Assembly: GCF_051014685.1 (NCBI RefSeq) | Contig: NC_135056.1 | Coordinates: 5,766,001-5,830,000 of the forward strand | Length of the DNA stretch: 64,000 nucleotides | Reading direction: 5' to 3' | From: Ptiloglossa arizonensis | Lineage: Eukaryota > Arthropoda > Insecta > Hymenoptera > Colletidae | Shown: one piece after another, positions 9,819 through 23,689 of the stretch | Numbering within the stretch: the first letter of the stretch is position 1 | Layout of the letters: each line of letters starts with the position of its first letter | Notes under the pieces: model-generated | Seen by the model: the letters and a program-made list of their open reading frames with translations, nothing else | What the model was told of the DNA's origin: nothing | Database searches by the model: none | Translations under genes and position numbers: made by a program

Positions 9819-12800
9819 GGATGCGCGCGGATCGCGAGCAGAATACATCGAGCCGGAGACTCTCTTGGACGATGGTTAACTGTGGATAGGCCGAGTGAAT
9901 TGAATCGAAGACTGAATACGAACGTTGAACAAAGATATCGAACGGTCGACGGGTTTAAGACCAGTTTACCACGCGTTTCGCGCGCAACTGTCGTTATCGC
10001 GCGACGAGAGATACGATCGAAGAAGCGAAGACACGTTCGCGATGGAATTGGCGAACCTGGTGAAAATCAAATCGAAGACTGATCACGATGGACCTCGTCG
10101 GTATCGTAGAATATCGACGAGTAATTAACCGATACAGGTACATTCCAAACTACCCTATCTACCAGCCTTTGATGCGGACCGACGAACACCGATTAATATC
10201 GAATCTCGACGACTCTGGGTCCCCCATTTGTCCGAGTGACGTCGATCTGTCCTCGCGAAAACTCAAAGAGAAATCTCCCGTGTCATCGATCGGAACGATC
10301 TCCGAAGGAACACGATGCTGCTTTTACGTACGAGGGACTCGGTGGTTGTTCGTCGGGGTACAAAGACTCATCCGTATAGGGTCAACGGAGGACCACCCGA
10401 AGGAAGAAGAAATAGAAACTCGAGCAGGAGTGATTGAAAATATCACAATGCGCGCGGAAGACCGACCGGTTGCGTATTGCGAGTTGCGGGTATAGGTCTA
10501 TACGTTTCGCTGCGATGTAGCTCCGGAGCCAAGGTACGAAGCACACGGGGAAACGAAACGGGTGCAAACGAAGGCCGCGAACGTGAAACGTCCTTGAAGA
10601 ATCGCGCGTCGAAGAAGCGCACACACGCGTGCCGCGTTACGCGACGATGTATTTCCACGTGCGGCAACAATCGCTTTCGTTTCGGTGGTGACTTTGAAGC
10701 GGTCTCTGTGAAAAGGCTCGGGAGAGACGCGACCAGGGGAAGAAAGCGAAAACGATAAAAGTGCAACGTAAAGTTGTGAGAATGTCATCTGCCGAATGAG
10801 GGTTTCCCAATCCTCGGGTCCGTAGAGACGCATCGTTTGTAAATGTCACTTTGCCGCGGTGACAAGGTGAAACTATCAAATCGAAAGTCGAAGAAGAACC
10901 GTTACATTTTCTACAAACATTGCAGCTTGGCGTATCGCACGATCGAAACGTTGCGGGAGATGGACTGTAATCGTGGTGGAAACCGTCGCGAATTTCCAAG
11001 CGGTTTTTTCAGTTGGGAACGAGTCGCTTGAAAAGGTCGCTCGGAATCGTATTCAGAATATTCCGTTAATTTGAAGCCACTCTTACGTCGCGTTTGTATA
11101 GAAATATCTCGCGTTTGTAAGTATAGAATCAAATACATACTTTATTCGCAAGAGAAGTGAACAATTTTTCTTACATTCTTCCGTAGACGAACGAAACACC
11201 GAACGTCCCGAGTCGCGATCAAACACTCGGATTCGTGGACCGAAAATCGTTCTGCGAATTAAATAGCGTCGACCATTCACGAATTCGTCGAGGAAACGTC
11301 CACGTTCTTAACGATCGATTCTGAACACGATTCACGACACGTACTCCTGTATTTTCAAATATAATACTTAATTGTACACCGAGACTGTCGAGTACAACCG
11401 GAAGAGACGACCTCGAGTTCGATGGCGCGTCGTCTGCGCGATAAGGTGGAAGAAATTTTGAGGCTCGAAAGCAATCTCAACGAGTCGACTGCTGCAGGGT
11501 GATCGCTCAACTGAATGTTCTCCTGTTCTTCACGAATCTGGAACGTAATCGTATAACGAGCTTTCTCAAGCTGGAGGGCTCTTTCGTGGAAACAGAGCTC
11601 GATCCTGGACTTAAACCTTTAACGGATAGAATCGGGTCAAAATGGCGTGCATTTTTCCTTGAAAAACGTCGCGTTTGATCGACTATCGCAGTCTCTCTAA
11701 AATTCGACGAATTTTACTTTCCATCTACCTTTAATCTTTGTTTATAATTTATCGAGCTTTCTTTGTTTTCAATGGCAACAACGAGTTCAATTCATCGTTC
11801 GTTCGTAATCGTTTACGTCGATATTGCAGTCTACAGTTTCGTAAGAAGTTGATCCTAAACGGAAGTATTAACTTATATCATACTCGTTTGTTTTCATCGT
11901 CAAATTGATCCTATTCTACTACTAAAGATTGCGCGTGTGTTGAGAGTATGTATTACAAAAGGGAAGATACTCCCGTTTGACGAATTAGGTGCCCCCGACA
12001 CTTTGTGCGGTTTTCATTCGTTGAAAACGGTGAACAACTCGTAATCAAACATTCCGTCGTTTTAATAATCTATAATTCTCTCATAAAACGTGATTTTTAC
12101 GCGAAGAATTGAGTTGTCCCTGTTTCAACTTCGTTGAAAAATCGTTGGTCCGTCAAATGATTCAACGAAGTGATTTCTCGGTAAAATATGTCATCGATCA
12201 ATGATAAAAACAAAGAGCCCCGTAGAACCCAGTCGATGATTGTTTTCTCGCCAAAGACTTGATACATTAATTTGTCAACTTTATTTTTTCTTTTTTTTTT
12301 TTTTTCGAATTACGAATCCTGTACTTTTCCCAATTGTGCGCGAGTACAAATTTCCTACTATTCATCGTAAGTTTCATCGTTCGACAGAAATCCACACTGA
12401 ACAATTTCGGTAAAATTCCACGAAATGCGTAGCAACGTTTCCTCGATGAAATTCCATTTTCGAATCATCGTTGTTCGTAAAGTTGGATAGTGTTACTGGC
12501 TGTGTAGCTTGAAGCGTTTCGAATATTTGAAATGATTTTTGCATTACACGCCCGCTCGCAATATCGTTCTCCTTTCCAGATCTATCTTCCCGACTACCAT
12601 GAGCTGCTTTGGTTCCGAATTTATATACACAGAGCAAACACGCGCGTATTGACGCCAGAATTGAACGTTTTGATTTGACTGGTAGGGAACGAAGTGGTCG
12701 AGTGTTCTCGAAAATACGACGTTCGTCGTATCTGAACACCAAACGGGAAATCTAATAGAAAAAAGCCTCACGAATCGTCGAGGGCGCCTGATAGAATTAC

Positions 12801-13326
12801 ATCTATAATCGTATGAATTTGTATCCTAAACGATCGAACTTTATTTTGAGAAATAGAGACGTTAATGTACAGAGGCACGACGGAGACTACGTAGTTCGTC
12901 TAGAACCACGCGTCGTTCTCAACTATCATAATTTAAGAACAAAATTAATATCTCGTCGGTGCAGCCACGATCTGTGCCAAGATTCGTTGGATGAAAGTCC
13001 TGAAATTATCGTTTGAAATACTTGTCCCGCAAATCAAAATACCTCGGTGTCTTACAAGGTACTACGTATTCTGCCAATTCTTCTGCGAATTTACCATTTC
13101 ATCGAGCGAAAGACGCTCAAGGGTCTCAAATTTACGAACGATTCGTGGATATATCGAAACTTTGGGACGCGTTCTATTTTATTTTTATCAATTTCAACGA
13201 ACTTTAGACCCGCCGTGAAATCGACAACGATCGAACTTCGTTCGGGTTCCCTCGATACACGTAATCGCGTTGATTTCCAAATATAGTAATCCTCCCTTTC
13301 AAATGACACATTTTATCTCCGATTCA

Positions 13327-13348
13327 AATGACAGAAACATCTGTCATT
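13327..13348. repeat. Small perfect hairpin
   Basis: AATGACAG at 13327-13334 pairs exactly with CTGTCATT at 13341-13348 across a 6-nt loop. It is too short for a microRNA precursor. Confidence 0.5.
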
Positions 13349-13464
13349 GTTTACCTTCTTTAGGAAAATCAACGGCCAACAATTATACACACAAATTCCA
13401 TCCACTAATGAAAACTGACGTATTTATATTTTTTATTACATCTCCATGGGAGTATCACTAACGA

Positions 13465-13640
13465 ATTGTTGATATTTTCCCGATGAAAATAAGTCCAAGC
13501 ACGACTTCATTCGTATTGTTTTTATTTACGCGTGAAACGTGTTTCAACTTATTCTCGTCGATGTCTCGCCAATCCATTAGCATTACTATTATAGAGATAT
13601 AATGAGAAATATAGAAATCTTTATTTTGCATCGGTAAAGG
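13465..13640 (+). repeat. Diverged dispersed repeat, related to 62011-62230
   Basis: Shares GAAAATRAGTCCAARCACG and, further on, GTGTTTCAACTT and a GAGATAT block in the same order with a sequence at 62011-62230. Spacing between the shared blocks differs by about 56 bp, so the copies carry indels. It is probably an old transposon fragment. Confidence 0.4.
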
Positions 13641-14124
13641 CGTGTGCAATGCGAGACACGCCCACTTTTCTGATTGGGCGGTTCGTTCGTGGCTAGATCT
13701 CGAATCGAGATCAAAATCGCTACCTGCCCCGCTTTCAAGTTAACTGGGTAGTCTCGATATCGTCGCTTGAAAGCAGAAATTGTTGCAGAGATATTTTCTT
13801 GTTTCGGATCGTCGCGAGTCTAAATCTGATATCGGTGTCCTGTCGAATCATGCTGTAATAGTGTTCGATGTAAACACAGGTTCTTTGATCGTCTCTCGAC
13901 ATCTCGCGGGACGCGCTCGTCTAATATTTCAAATCAAAGACGACGCTGAAAAGCTGTGCGCGACGGAATATTTACGACGCGATATATTGAAATTGTAAAT
14001 AATATTATTTATATTGTTTAGGGCTCGCGGGAGTTTCTCTTGACCGTAAGACGTGTATATATTTTTAAACGAGAACGAAATTTAATATATCTGCGCGAAA
14101 CATAAATCGGCACGTGTGAATAAA

Positions 14125-15119
14125 TTTCCGTGGATCGCCTTGTATCGAACTCGTCGCTGTTTCTCTGTTCGATGATTATACAATTAGGATAACTATCGAG
14201 CTCATTATTGGTAACGAGAGAGATATCGTGTCAGCTTCGAATACAGAATTTTTTCAATATGAAACAACACGATTTCTCACCCTCCGTTTTAAACCGAAGC
14301 GCATTAAATTCGTTTGTATTAAAAATCGAACATATCTCGGTGCGATCGGAATTGAATCGCCAGCACAGAAATTTTCTTTTTTTCCAACGAACTGAGCTAA
14401 TAACCCTAAACACAGGGATGAACATATTCGAGTAATTTTGTTCTCGCAATACATCTAAACTAACAAATCTCTGTATTTACGTGCCGAATACTTACAAAAG
14501 TTTCGTTCTGTTGTTGATGTTCATTTGTAATTTGGATTCAATGATATTAATAAGTGTTCATTGTTCTTGTAATTTATATTCGACGTAACGTCGAGTAGCA
14601 TTTCTATTCGGTATCTGATCGAGAGATATGTCACCTTTTGTTTAAATTAGGCCACATCACAGATGATCACAAATACATCTCAGACATCCTACGAATAGCT
14701 CATGCCATACATGTACACCTTGCTCGAATACCATACACATTCAAAATATTACATACCATATCACACACACTACGAACATAATCCTCTCACACTCTATATA
14801 TTGTATACCGTATAACAGAAAGCACACGTTTAATACGTACACATCGAATAAATATTACACGTACACGTTTACGGAACGAATATATATTTATTCGCCCATC
14901 CACGTTACGCAAATAAACTGTTATTTACACAGAAATTTATCTGGGATCCAATGAAACCTTCATTTTTGAAATTTTCTTTACACCACGGTTGCTAAATACG
15001 GAATGCTGTTACATTTGAAATTCACCGACAAGACGATTACAAAATACCTGTGTATTCTTCACGAAAAAGTGAAACCAACGAAAAGTAATTGCTGTTACGT
15101 AGGTAGTTACCGAATAAAA
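14125..15119. other. AT-rich intergenic stretch
   Basis: No gene recognised. 14640-14870 is a biased, T/C/A-rich stretch with many CATAC/ACAC words, similar in flavour to 40870-41090. Several AATAAA hexamers (for example near 14845 and 14910) could serve a plus-strand transcript ending here. Confidence 0.4.
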
Positions 15120-15277
15120 CAGTGATTCTTAACTTTTTTAAGCTTGCGTCAGAGTTTAAAAACCTGGCACGGTTCCTAATCCTGAATAATTATACTAACA
15201 ATTTCAGAAACTGCAAGAAATAAGAATTCATTAGAACTGTTGCCAAACACTCGCGGCACGATGGTTAAGAATCACTG
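15120..15277. mobile_element. hAT-like MITE, 158 bp
   Basis: Perfect 14-bp terminal inverted repeats: CAGTGATTCTTAAC at 15120-15133 and GTTAAGAATCACTG at 15264-15277. The CAGTG..TTCT.AAC terminus is typical of the hAT superfamily (Charlie-type ends). The flanking octamers GAATAAAA (15112-15119) and AAATACAA (15278-15285) agree at 6 of 8 positions, consistent with an aged 8-bp target-site duplication. There is no coding capacity, so it is non-autonomous. Confidence 0.75.
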
Positions 15278-16139
15278 AAATACAACACGAGAACACTTTT
15301 AAGCACTTGAATAGAAACAACATACATTTGGGTAAAAATTTTTCTGAAAACAAAAAAGAAATATTTTTTATTAGCTCTGTTATTTATCGATTGATAATAT
15401 ATTGGTTAAGAAATACCGTCGTTAGACTCTCCATAGCTATTTATTAAACTGTCTCATAAATTGATTTCGTTGATTCAACGTTTCGATCCATGTTTGCTAT
15501 CTCTTCGGAAGTTAGTTGATGATAATTAAAAATCAAATAAAAATGAAGGAAGATAAAAATATACTTAAAATACATACAATGTATACTTAGAAAACATATT
15601 TTTCAGTTCTATACTTGTATCTTCATTCGCGTATATTTTATTCGTTATACCATTACTACCGATAGAATACAAATGGAAGTTAAAAATATTAAACAAATTT
15701 TTTTTTAAGTTCGATACTTTTACATCCTAATCACATATAATTTTTCAGCCAATAATCTTTCAAAGAGGAGAACTCGAACAAAAGTCAAAATATAATCGAT
15801 ACAGTTTAATAAATTGCTCCAAAGCAATGATTCACATCTTGTAAATCAACCCCCTTCAACATTCCAGTTCCTGAAAAAAAGAGTACATCTACAAGATGAA
15901 TAGATTGTTCGAAACGATTAAAAAAAAATATATATATTCCTATACTTTTTAAATCCCCATCAATGAATAGAAACAAAAGTTCAATCATCCATATTTTTCC
16001 ACGTTCAAAATTTCCTTCCCTCCCCTCCGATTTTGAAGAACGCTGCCCTGGAGGGTCCAATGAAGATATTTCTCAATCAACGCGAATTAGCAAAGTATTC
16101 ATCGTTCTAATAAATTTTTAGATAAATTTTCCCCATTCC
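15278..16139. other. AT-rich intergenic stretch
   Basis: Nothing recognised apart from short homopolymer runs. Confidence 0.5.
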
Positions 16140-16615
16140 GTGGCGCGAACTAAGTCGCTCGGCCGTTAGCGACGCGCGATATTCGGCGCTCCTTCGTTGG
16201 AAAATGTCCGGCGGAAGCGTTTGACAAATGGAATCGCTTTAAGATACGTGGGCCATAGCTGCACCGGGGTTTCCAGCCGCGAATGCTGCGGTCCGTAGCC
16301 AGGGAGCCGAGAAAGATGCGAACCTTGCGCGACCAGATTATTTTTCCGGCCGAGTGTACCCTGTGGAATTCCACGGTCAACCCGGCCGAGAAAGGTGACT
16401 GCACCTTGAATCGACTCTCGTGCACCGTTCTCGAGCATGCAGAAGCTGGATTCCAGCGCCGGCAGACCGAGCTTCGATTCCAGAATAGGTTTTCGAGCGG
16501 CGGCTACTCGTTCACGATTGTTTGGACGAAACCGGGAAAATTAGTGTCGAGGATTGCTTGTTTCGAGAAAAACCGTGGGACACACGGTTACTTGTACGAG
16601 CACGGTTTCGAATGA
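16140..16615. promoter_or_regulatory. Isolated GC-rich island
   Basis: About 475 bases of markedly GC-richer sequence between AT-rich flanks. Open frames exist on both strands (for example a 110-codon one on plus, 16283-16615), but none has recognisable domains, so they are probably a composition effect. It may be a conserved non-coding or promoter element, or an exon of a gene I do not recognise. Confidence 0.3.
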
Positions 16616-17050
16616 TTTGTTCGTTTAAATATTTTCGATCCACGATTCGATCGTACCAGCAGGCATGTCAAACTCGTTGAAGCCCGAGGGCGAATTTTCA
16701 CTCTGCTATCATCATATCGCGGGACATACATAGATGTACAAATATAATATTTTCCGGTAGTCAGAAATATTTTAAACACTATTTTTTAGACGTACTGAAT
16801 CAACGCTCGACATTTTCGATCTTTGTAGAAATCAAACGTTTTTTTATACACGTACACTTGTGCCAATCATTTTATGGTAAATTGTTTGTTGGAGATACCA
16901 ATATTGCCGATAAATCGGTTAGATACCAGTGGTATTTGAACTGTGTGTTTATGGAACGTTTCTACACCAATGTTTTAGAAAAGAAATTTTTCACCATTTT
17001 ACACGGTGGTCCACGCAACGGAGACAAGCTTTATTTTTAAAACGCTCGCA

Positions 17051-17646
17051 GGTAGATCAAATATTAGGCGAAGTTGAATAGTTTAGAATGGAGCATGTTT
17101 GAATATTAATTGTATGCATTCTTATGCGATAATGAATCTAAGAAATGCAATTGCACCTATTTTTTATAACATTATGCATCTTACTTTTAAATGCACCAAT
17201 CGGTGCACTTTTTTTATTAAATTTTTAGGGATTCATTTCTTAAAACTATTAGTTTAGAAGTTACTGCGATTTATAGTTTTTTTTACATTAAACAACGTAT
17301 TTTGGAGAAACCATACAAAATGACCGAAGAGGAATTATTCTTGTCATAAATACTGCAAAATGGAGGGAATGTTTAAAGTGCAATGGAGGATTATTCGTAC
17401 ATTTGTTTACTTTAAGTTTTAATCGTTTTTAAAATTGTGGTTTCAAGGTGTAAGTTCTTTAATACTTTCTTGTAGAGAAAACAAAAGTGCATCGATTGGT
17501 ACATTTAAAAGTATGGTGTACGATATAAAAAATAGGTGTAATTGAATTCTTTAGATGCATTAATACATCAAAATGAATAAAATTAATACCAGAACATGTT
17601 CGATTCTAAACCATTTAACTTAGCCTTATGATATTTTTTCTATCTT
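17051..17646. mobile_element. Foldback element with ~160-bp inverted arms
   Basis: The left arm (about 17051-17210) and the reverse complement of the right arm (about 17485-17646) align over their whole length, sharing in order GTTTAGAAT, CATGTT, TATTAAT, ATGCATC, CACCTATTTTTTATA, ACTTTTAAATG, ACCAATCG and TGCACT. I judge about 75% identity. The ~270-bp centre is not obviously self-complementary. The inner end of the left arm carries the palindrome TGCACCAATCGGTGCA. Likely a non-autonomous transposon; the exact ends and duplication were not found. Confidence 0.7.
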
Positions 17647-20600
17647 CAAATGTTTGAAAACTATAGTTTATCTCGCGTTGCGTTGAATACCATGCATACT
17701 TATTTCATTGAAAATTTTTGACTTTCTTGTTAAAAAAAACATTACTCTTATATGATATATGAATTGCATATCATGCATATAAAATATTTTCCATAAAAAC
17801 ATGAAGAAGTTTACAAACTGCTGTTCTTCGACGAAACAGGAAGTATTAATTTTGATCATTTTTCTGAATAAGTATATCCTGGTAATCGGTAACTTAGATG
17901 TTCTGATTTCGATATTGTTTTATAGGCAACTGACAGCAGCTTTTCGTTGTTAATCAATCAGTTATATTAATAAATGTTTTCTTCGCTGAAAAAATTTATG
18001 TAGAGAGATCGTTAAGTATTCATGGCTATCGAATTATACTTAAGTAATGCTTAATTAATATGTTAAAATTGTATTTTCGGTAAAACATTGGTATATGTAT
18101 AAAAATAGGATTGTTTACTTTAAAGATCGAAGGATGTTGCATACTTTGCATAATACTTTTTTAAAAAACTGAAATTCTTACGGAAATAACTAAAAAGATA
18201 CATTTATTTATAAAACGGCTTAGTTACGTTAAACAAATTTTCTTTTCTTAAATGACATTATTGATTTAATTTTCGTTGCACACCACATTATCGAAAGTAC
18301 TCCGAACAATTAATAAAAGATCACGCGTATTTAATACATGCTGCTCTTCGATAACACAATGTTACGCATAAATCTAGTTAAATGTACAAACGAAAGATAA
18401 ATCTTTAATTTATGAAAACTATCCAAAAAAAAAAAAAAAAAGAAAACTAAATCGTTGATTATTATTTAACGAGAAACGCGAAGAAAGGAAAAAGATAAAC
18501 ATTTGTTATCTTTCAGAGACACTCATATTACTTCATATCATAATATATCATATGTAGATATATTCTGTAGAAACGTTTTTGTTGCGACAAAAATTTGTTT
18601 TTCTTTATGATGATTAAAAACGAGTAATTCCGAGAAATTGAACGATTCTATCGCGAACGTTCTGCTTCGATTATTTCGACCGTATTTCTCAAGATGCACC
18701 GATTCCACCACATTTATTTTAATCCGCGGCAGCTTCGTGTTGGGTTGATATTAATGCGAGAAATTACTATGCGTCCATTTAGATTTTAATTATGATATAC
18801 GAAACGTAGATATAGAGCGGATAGTGACTCGTGGCGTAGTCGAAAAGAATTGCGATTGTGAAAGAAAAAGTCGAGAGCGCGGAATAAAATTTTTCGAGTT
18901 TCAAAATTCGTGAAGACTCTGCTGTGCAGTAATCAACGTATATTTTTGTATCTTTACCCTTTCTGTTCGTAACGCTTTCACCAATTTTAACACTGGTATG
19001 TTTTATTGTCCACTGACCTTATCGTTTTACTCAATTAACAATTCCTTTCGAAATTCTACAATTAACTATCATTCGATTAAATAAAATTGTTTCTTAATTA
19101 CCATTTACATGGATCAGACTGGCACAATGTGCAAAACGAACATTGATCCTTTGAAGAAAGCGTATAACATTAATAGAAGCTGTCCTCGACAAATTTGAAA
19201 ATTAAAGTTTGAAAATAAAGTCGAATCACAGTTCAGATTACAAAGAGCATTTGCAATTTTACACGATGACAATGGAAACAATATTTTTAATCGCTCGTAC
19301 CACAGTAAAATTTCAAGTTCTTCACTTCAATCGTGCACCAACAATTTGCAATCTTTATACATACGTATGTAAAAACACAACCGAATGGATAAATATTATA
19401 CGAATTTTTAAATTCAATTGTTTTGAAGACAAAGCCTTTAACGTCAAAATTGTATTCGGGGACGAAATTTTATTTTGCGATTGCGATTTATTTTTTCACA
19501 GAAAATTATCTCCTTAGCCCTGTACACATCTTAGCAAAGATATTATTTTTTAAGAAACAAGCATGTATACCCTGACACACAGGTTCCTAAAATTAAGAGT
19601 TTTTTTTAATACTTTTGATTATTGATTTACACGTAATTTAAAGAAAACTATCGAATAATAAGAAGAGGATATTTTGTAGAATAAGGAAAATTGATAATAA
19701 CATATTTCATTCCCATCCTACAAAATTTTACTCCTACGTATAACGTTACCTTAAAAATAAAAATTGTTTACACACGAGCGTTATGTTTCTTTCACGTAAT
19801 TCAATATCAAAAGAAAGCGATAAAATTTTTGTTGTTAAAGATATCAAGATCTTTGTACAAACCCAAGTTATCGTTATCAAGAGCACCGATAGGACATAAG
19901 TAACGAGAATGTTTAAAAAAATTGCAATTTTTGGCTTCGCCTGGAGAATTAAAAGTTTATGCATGACTTTTAAGAATGACTTTCGAGGAACAAAAATATC
20001 CATATCGCTTTTCCGAACAGTAATGGGAAAGTTAGAAACGAATCTAAAAATGAAACAGTTCTTCTGCATCTTTAAAACAGGTAACGAGAAAATTGGTTGT
20101 TAAATCGATTACGGATTGAAATCGTGCAAAACAGAAGTACCATAAAATCATTGCTACATGAGAGCAGCAACAGATAACGTATTCACCGTTTTACATTCGA
20201 AGACGAATATGTACACTGATCGTAAGTTCAATAGCTTACATTCGGTGATATTTGACTTAAAAATGTGAGTGATATAAAATACGTAGAATATGTGTGTACA
20301 TATTATTACTTCAAATACATTACTTTAAATGTACATATTGCAGACGCACGACACGTGTTACTTCACGTGCAACATTATCAGATACATAAATTAATGGACA
20401 AAGTATAAAATATTCTATCTCTTTAACATCTCGAGAGCAATTCCCAAACAGCTCGTTAATTATCTTGCCGATAACCAACAGCTGTCCATCTCCATTTATT
20501 GACATACTCAATGGAACATTAATAAAGCATAATAAATCGTTAACGTGTATAAAAATATATACATATTTTATATCACTCTTATTTTAGAACCAAATATCAC

Positions 20601-23389
20601 CAAGTTACAATCAGTATACGTGTTGTTAGTCGTTGATCCTATTTAACAACGATTTTATCCTTTCCTGTTGTCTTTCGAGAAAGCTTTGTTCCTTTTAACA
20701 ATCCTGTACGAATATTTAATTTGCAAGCTAGACCAAAAATAGCGATTTTTTAACATCCTCCTTTGCAAAACAATTTCATTGCTTACACTCGGAATACGAC
20801 CGATTGAAAAATAAATGTCTTTCAATCTTTGCCTCTCGTATAAATGTACGAAAATTCACAAACACGTACTTTATGCATATCACGAATGTTAACAATTTTG
20901 TGTCCGTAACAAGGACCTTTAATTTAATTTAACACCTTATGTTTGTAAAAAAAAAATGTGTTGTATTCGTGGACGCTAAATAATCGAGTTTGTCGAGTGT
21001 TTATTATTTCAAAATTAATATGCAAAGAATAGTAAGAAAGTAAACGCAAAAAATCGAAATGCAACAACAGTACCGCTTGGGCGAATTAAAATCGAGTTTT
21101 TCAACGCTTATAAACACAAAGAGTGATTCAGTTTACCTCTGAACATTTTATTCACTGCTCAATGAACGCTTTATTCGCGATTACGTTAGTATAAAATGTC
21201 TATTTGCAACAAACAGATGTTAAAAATTCAAAAGCTGTTGTTCCGGGCGTTTGTTTAATACGCGATATGGTAAATTTCATTTGAAAAAATAACGGCTTCT
21301 TAGTTAGTTAGTTATGCGTGGGTGTGAAACATTTATTAGCAAATTGACATACATTTGATAACACATTGATATCTTTTTTGAACCACTGTCTATTTTCTAA
21401 CGATATAGATATATAAATACTGCGATAGCTAATATACTAAATTACTTTTTGCATATACTATTTGATTTTAAATTTAATTATGCGCTGAAAAAAAGATTTA
21501 ACATTATGATTAATTGTTAAGGATTTTGTACTTTTTGAAGAACATTCGTTTTATTTATGTGAAAACTATTGTGTCTAACTCAGAGCCATAAAAATTATTA
21601 AGTAAATTATCAAGCAGTATATTAAGTAACATTGAGTACATTGTCAACTAAACTACTGTATTCTTAATACAGATTAGTGTGTGCACATTACTTGCACGAA
21701 TTTCTAATTTTTAACATTTACAAGTCTTTCATGATTTTGTATATTTTTTATTTAATTTCCTTGATATTTTATTTATTCTACGCAATTCTTTATTGCTAAT
21801 CTATGATCATAACACTAATATATACTCCTTCTTGGTGTTATTGTTTGAGGTATCGGCATCTATCCAAATTTAGATTACTTTCTCAAAATGTATTTACCAT
21901 AGCGGTTACCTGCCGTTATCACGTATACGTGACCTTGTACTTTTTGTCGCCCTGTCACCAGCCGCTCAACTTACCATGTTTGCTTAAGTTTGAATCTTTT
22001 GTATGTTCATTTCATGGTATCTACGTTTACAGTTTCCTCGTAATAATATTCCTAGTGTCACTTCTCTACCCAAAGTATTCGTTGAGTAGAAAATTTCAGA
22101 CTCTCGGTTATATTTCGATATCGTATATGTAAATCTTTGAATACGATATAATTCTGAGAAGAGCTGAACCTTCGAAAATTTTTCGGCTCGATGTCTAATA
22201 TTTTACCACACAGATTAAACGACGTGTCACCATTGTTGCCTTTGGTTTCAATCGGATTGATTTATCGCCTCTCGACGACGTCCTTTCGGTCAAAATCGGA
22301 AAGTGTTAACCAGCCAACGATGTACAGTGTCGTCTCGCTAACTGTCGTAAACTCGACGTCGATAAAGAGAGTCAATGTTTAAGTAGTGGGGGTTACTATG
22401 CGACAGCTAACAAGGTGGATAGCGCGACTATTAGCGAGGCAACACTTTGCTTATCATTCTAACACGATCAAAATACCTGACACCCTACGTGTTCGTGAGA
22501 ATCGTCGTTTCAACGATATTTTAACGACGTTAGAATTGAGTAATTTATTCGTAATCAATTGTGCCCAATATTCGAATTAATTAGATTTAAAAAGTTGTTC
22601 TTCTTTTTTAATCGGCTCGAGTTTTACGATCAAATAATGCTCAAAATTAATTTATTGCTTACAAGAGCAAGAACATCGTATAAAATTAAGGAATATATTA
22701 ATTTTCTGCCCAAAAATAAATGTCCTAATTATCGACATATTTTTTGATAACGATCACTTTGAATGGTAATGGGTAAACAAATTCTGGATACTATTTTTTT
22801 GTATCTACGTTATAATATGCAAACAACACCTGTTACTACTTTTGTAAAAATAATGGTTTATTTTGTAATACGTCACACGATTGTACAAGTGTTCAACAGT
22901 GTAATAAGAAACATAATAACTGTTTATTTAGAACTCATTAAATTACTTTTTGAAAACTCGATCACCAGAATCGTTCATTTAGCTTTGCTTCTGAACTTTT
23001 CACTCTTGTCGCGACTGACACAGTTATTTCTTTACGATTGTATTGCGTTATCGTGTCTAAAATAATAATTCCAGCATATCCAATCTCGATAACTTGAAAA
23101 TATATAAATTTCGTTCAAAATTCAAACCAATATTTTCTCCAAAGTTTTAATAATCATACAAATGAAAGCAATCGAGGGTGACGATGACTCGATTACGTAT
23201 CGAAATTAGGTCTTACCTTTACTCGATCGTTAAAACCGAAAGGAGATTGAAAGAACTTTTTAAATTTAATTAATCGTTAGTGATAATTTCAACGGAAAAA
23301 ATGCGTTATTCGAATAAACAGAGATGCTTGATTCGCGAGTCTCGATTATTTCTCGTTTCTGATCGCAAATCTTCGACGTGGGCATAAAG
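17647..23389. other. AT-rich intergenic stretch
   Basis: No gene, RNA or tandem array recognised. Open frames up to about 109 codons (for example 21803-22132) are AT-driven and lack protein character. 18424-18441 is a poly(A) run. Confidence 0.5.
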
Positions 23390-23429
23390 AAATCGAAAAT
23401 CAAAAAGTTCGAAGCGTTTGCGTCCGAAG

Positions 23430-23437
23430 TATAAAAA
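23430..23437 (+). promoter_or_regulatory. TATA box of an unassigned promoter
   Basis: TATAAAAA is followed by initiator-like CAGT at 23456-23459 (ACAGTC), with the putative +1 A at 23457, about 27 bases downstream. The sequence around it is GC-richer than the background. No coding exon was recognised downstream; the first thing a transcript would meet is the 52/64-bp array. It could drive a non-coding RNA or belong to an old LTR. Confidence 0.35.
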
Positions 23438-23689
23438 GAACTCGAGGTTCTCAGACAGTCGCACGCGATCGACGCACAGTAAACGATCGTTGACGAGTAA
23501 CTCTGCTTGTTACATTATAAGTTATACGTTTTCCAATATAAGTATCGCTCGCAAATCTTAACAAGTATAGTGTTGCTTCGTTAACTGTTCCAGAAAATAA
23601 ACACTGTTATCTATCTCTGTCACGATTAAAGAGTAAGATACAGTCAAATGGAATAGCTCCGCGAGGCAGATACCATACAGTTGACGCGA

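Larger units (their letters stand above)
9819..14124 (+). other. Probable long 3' UTR of the LRR gene
   Basis: No further gene is recognised. The first part (to about 11300) is GC-richer, with many short overlapping frames on both strands, as expected from few AT-rich stops rather than coding. By eye the first canonical AATAAA on the plus strand after the stop is at 14119-14124, with another near 14845. A 4-5 kb 3' UTR is plausible for this kind of gene, but the end is not established. A variant ATTAAA near 11257 would give a shorter form. Confidence 0.3.
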
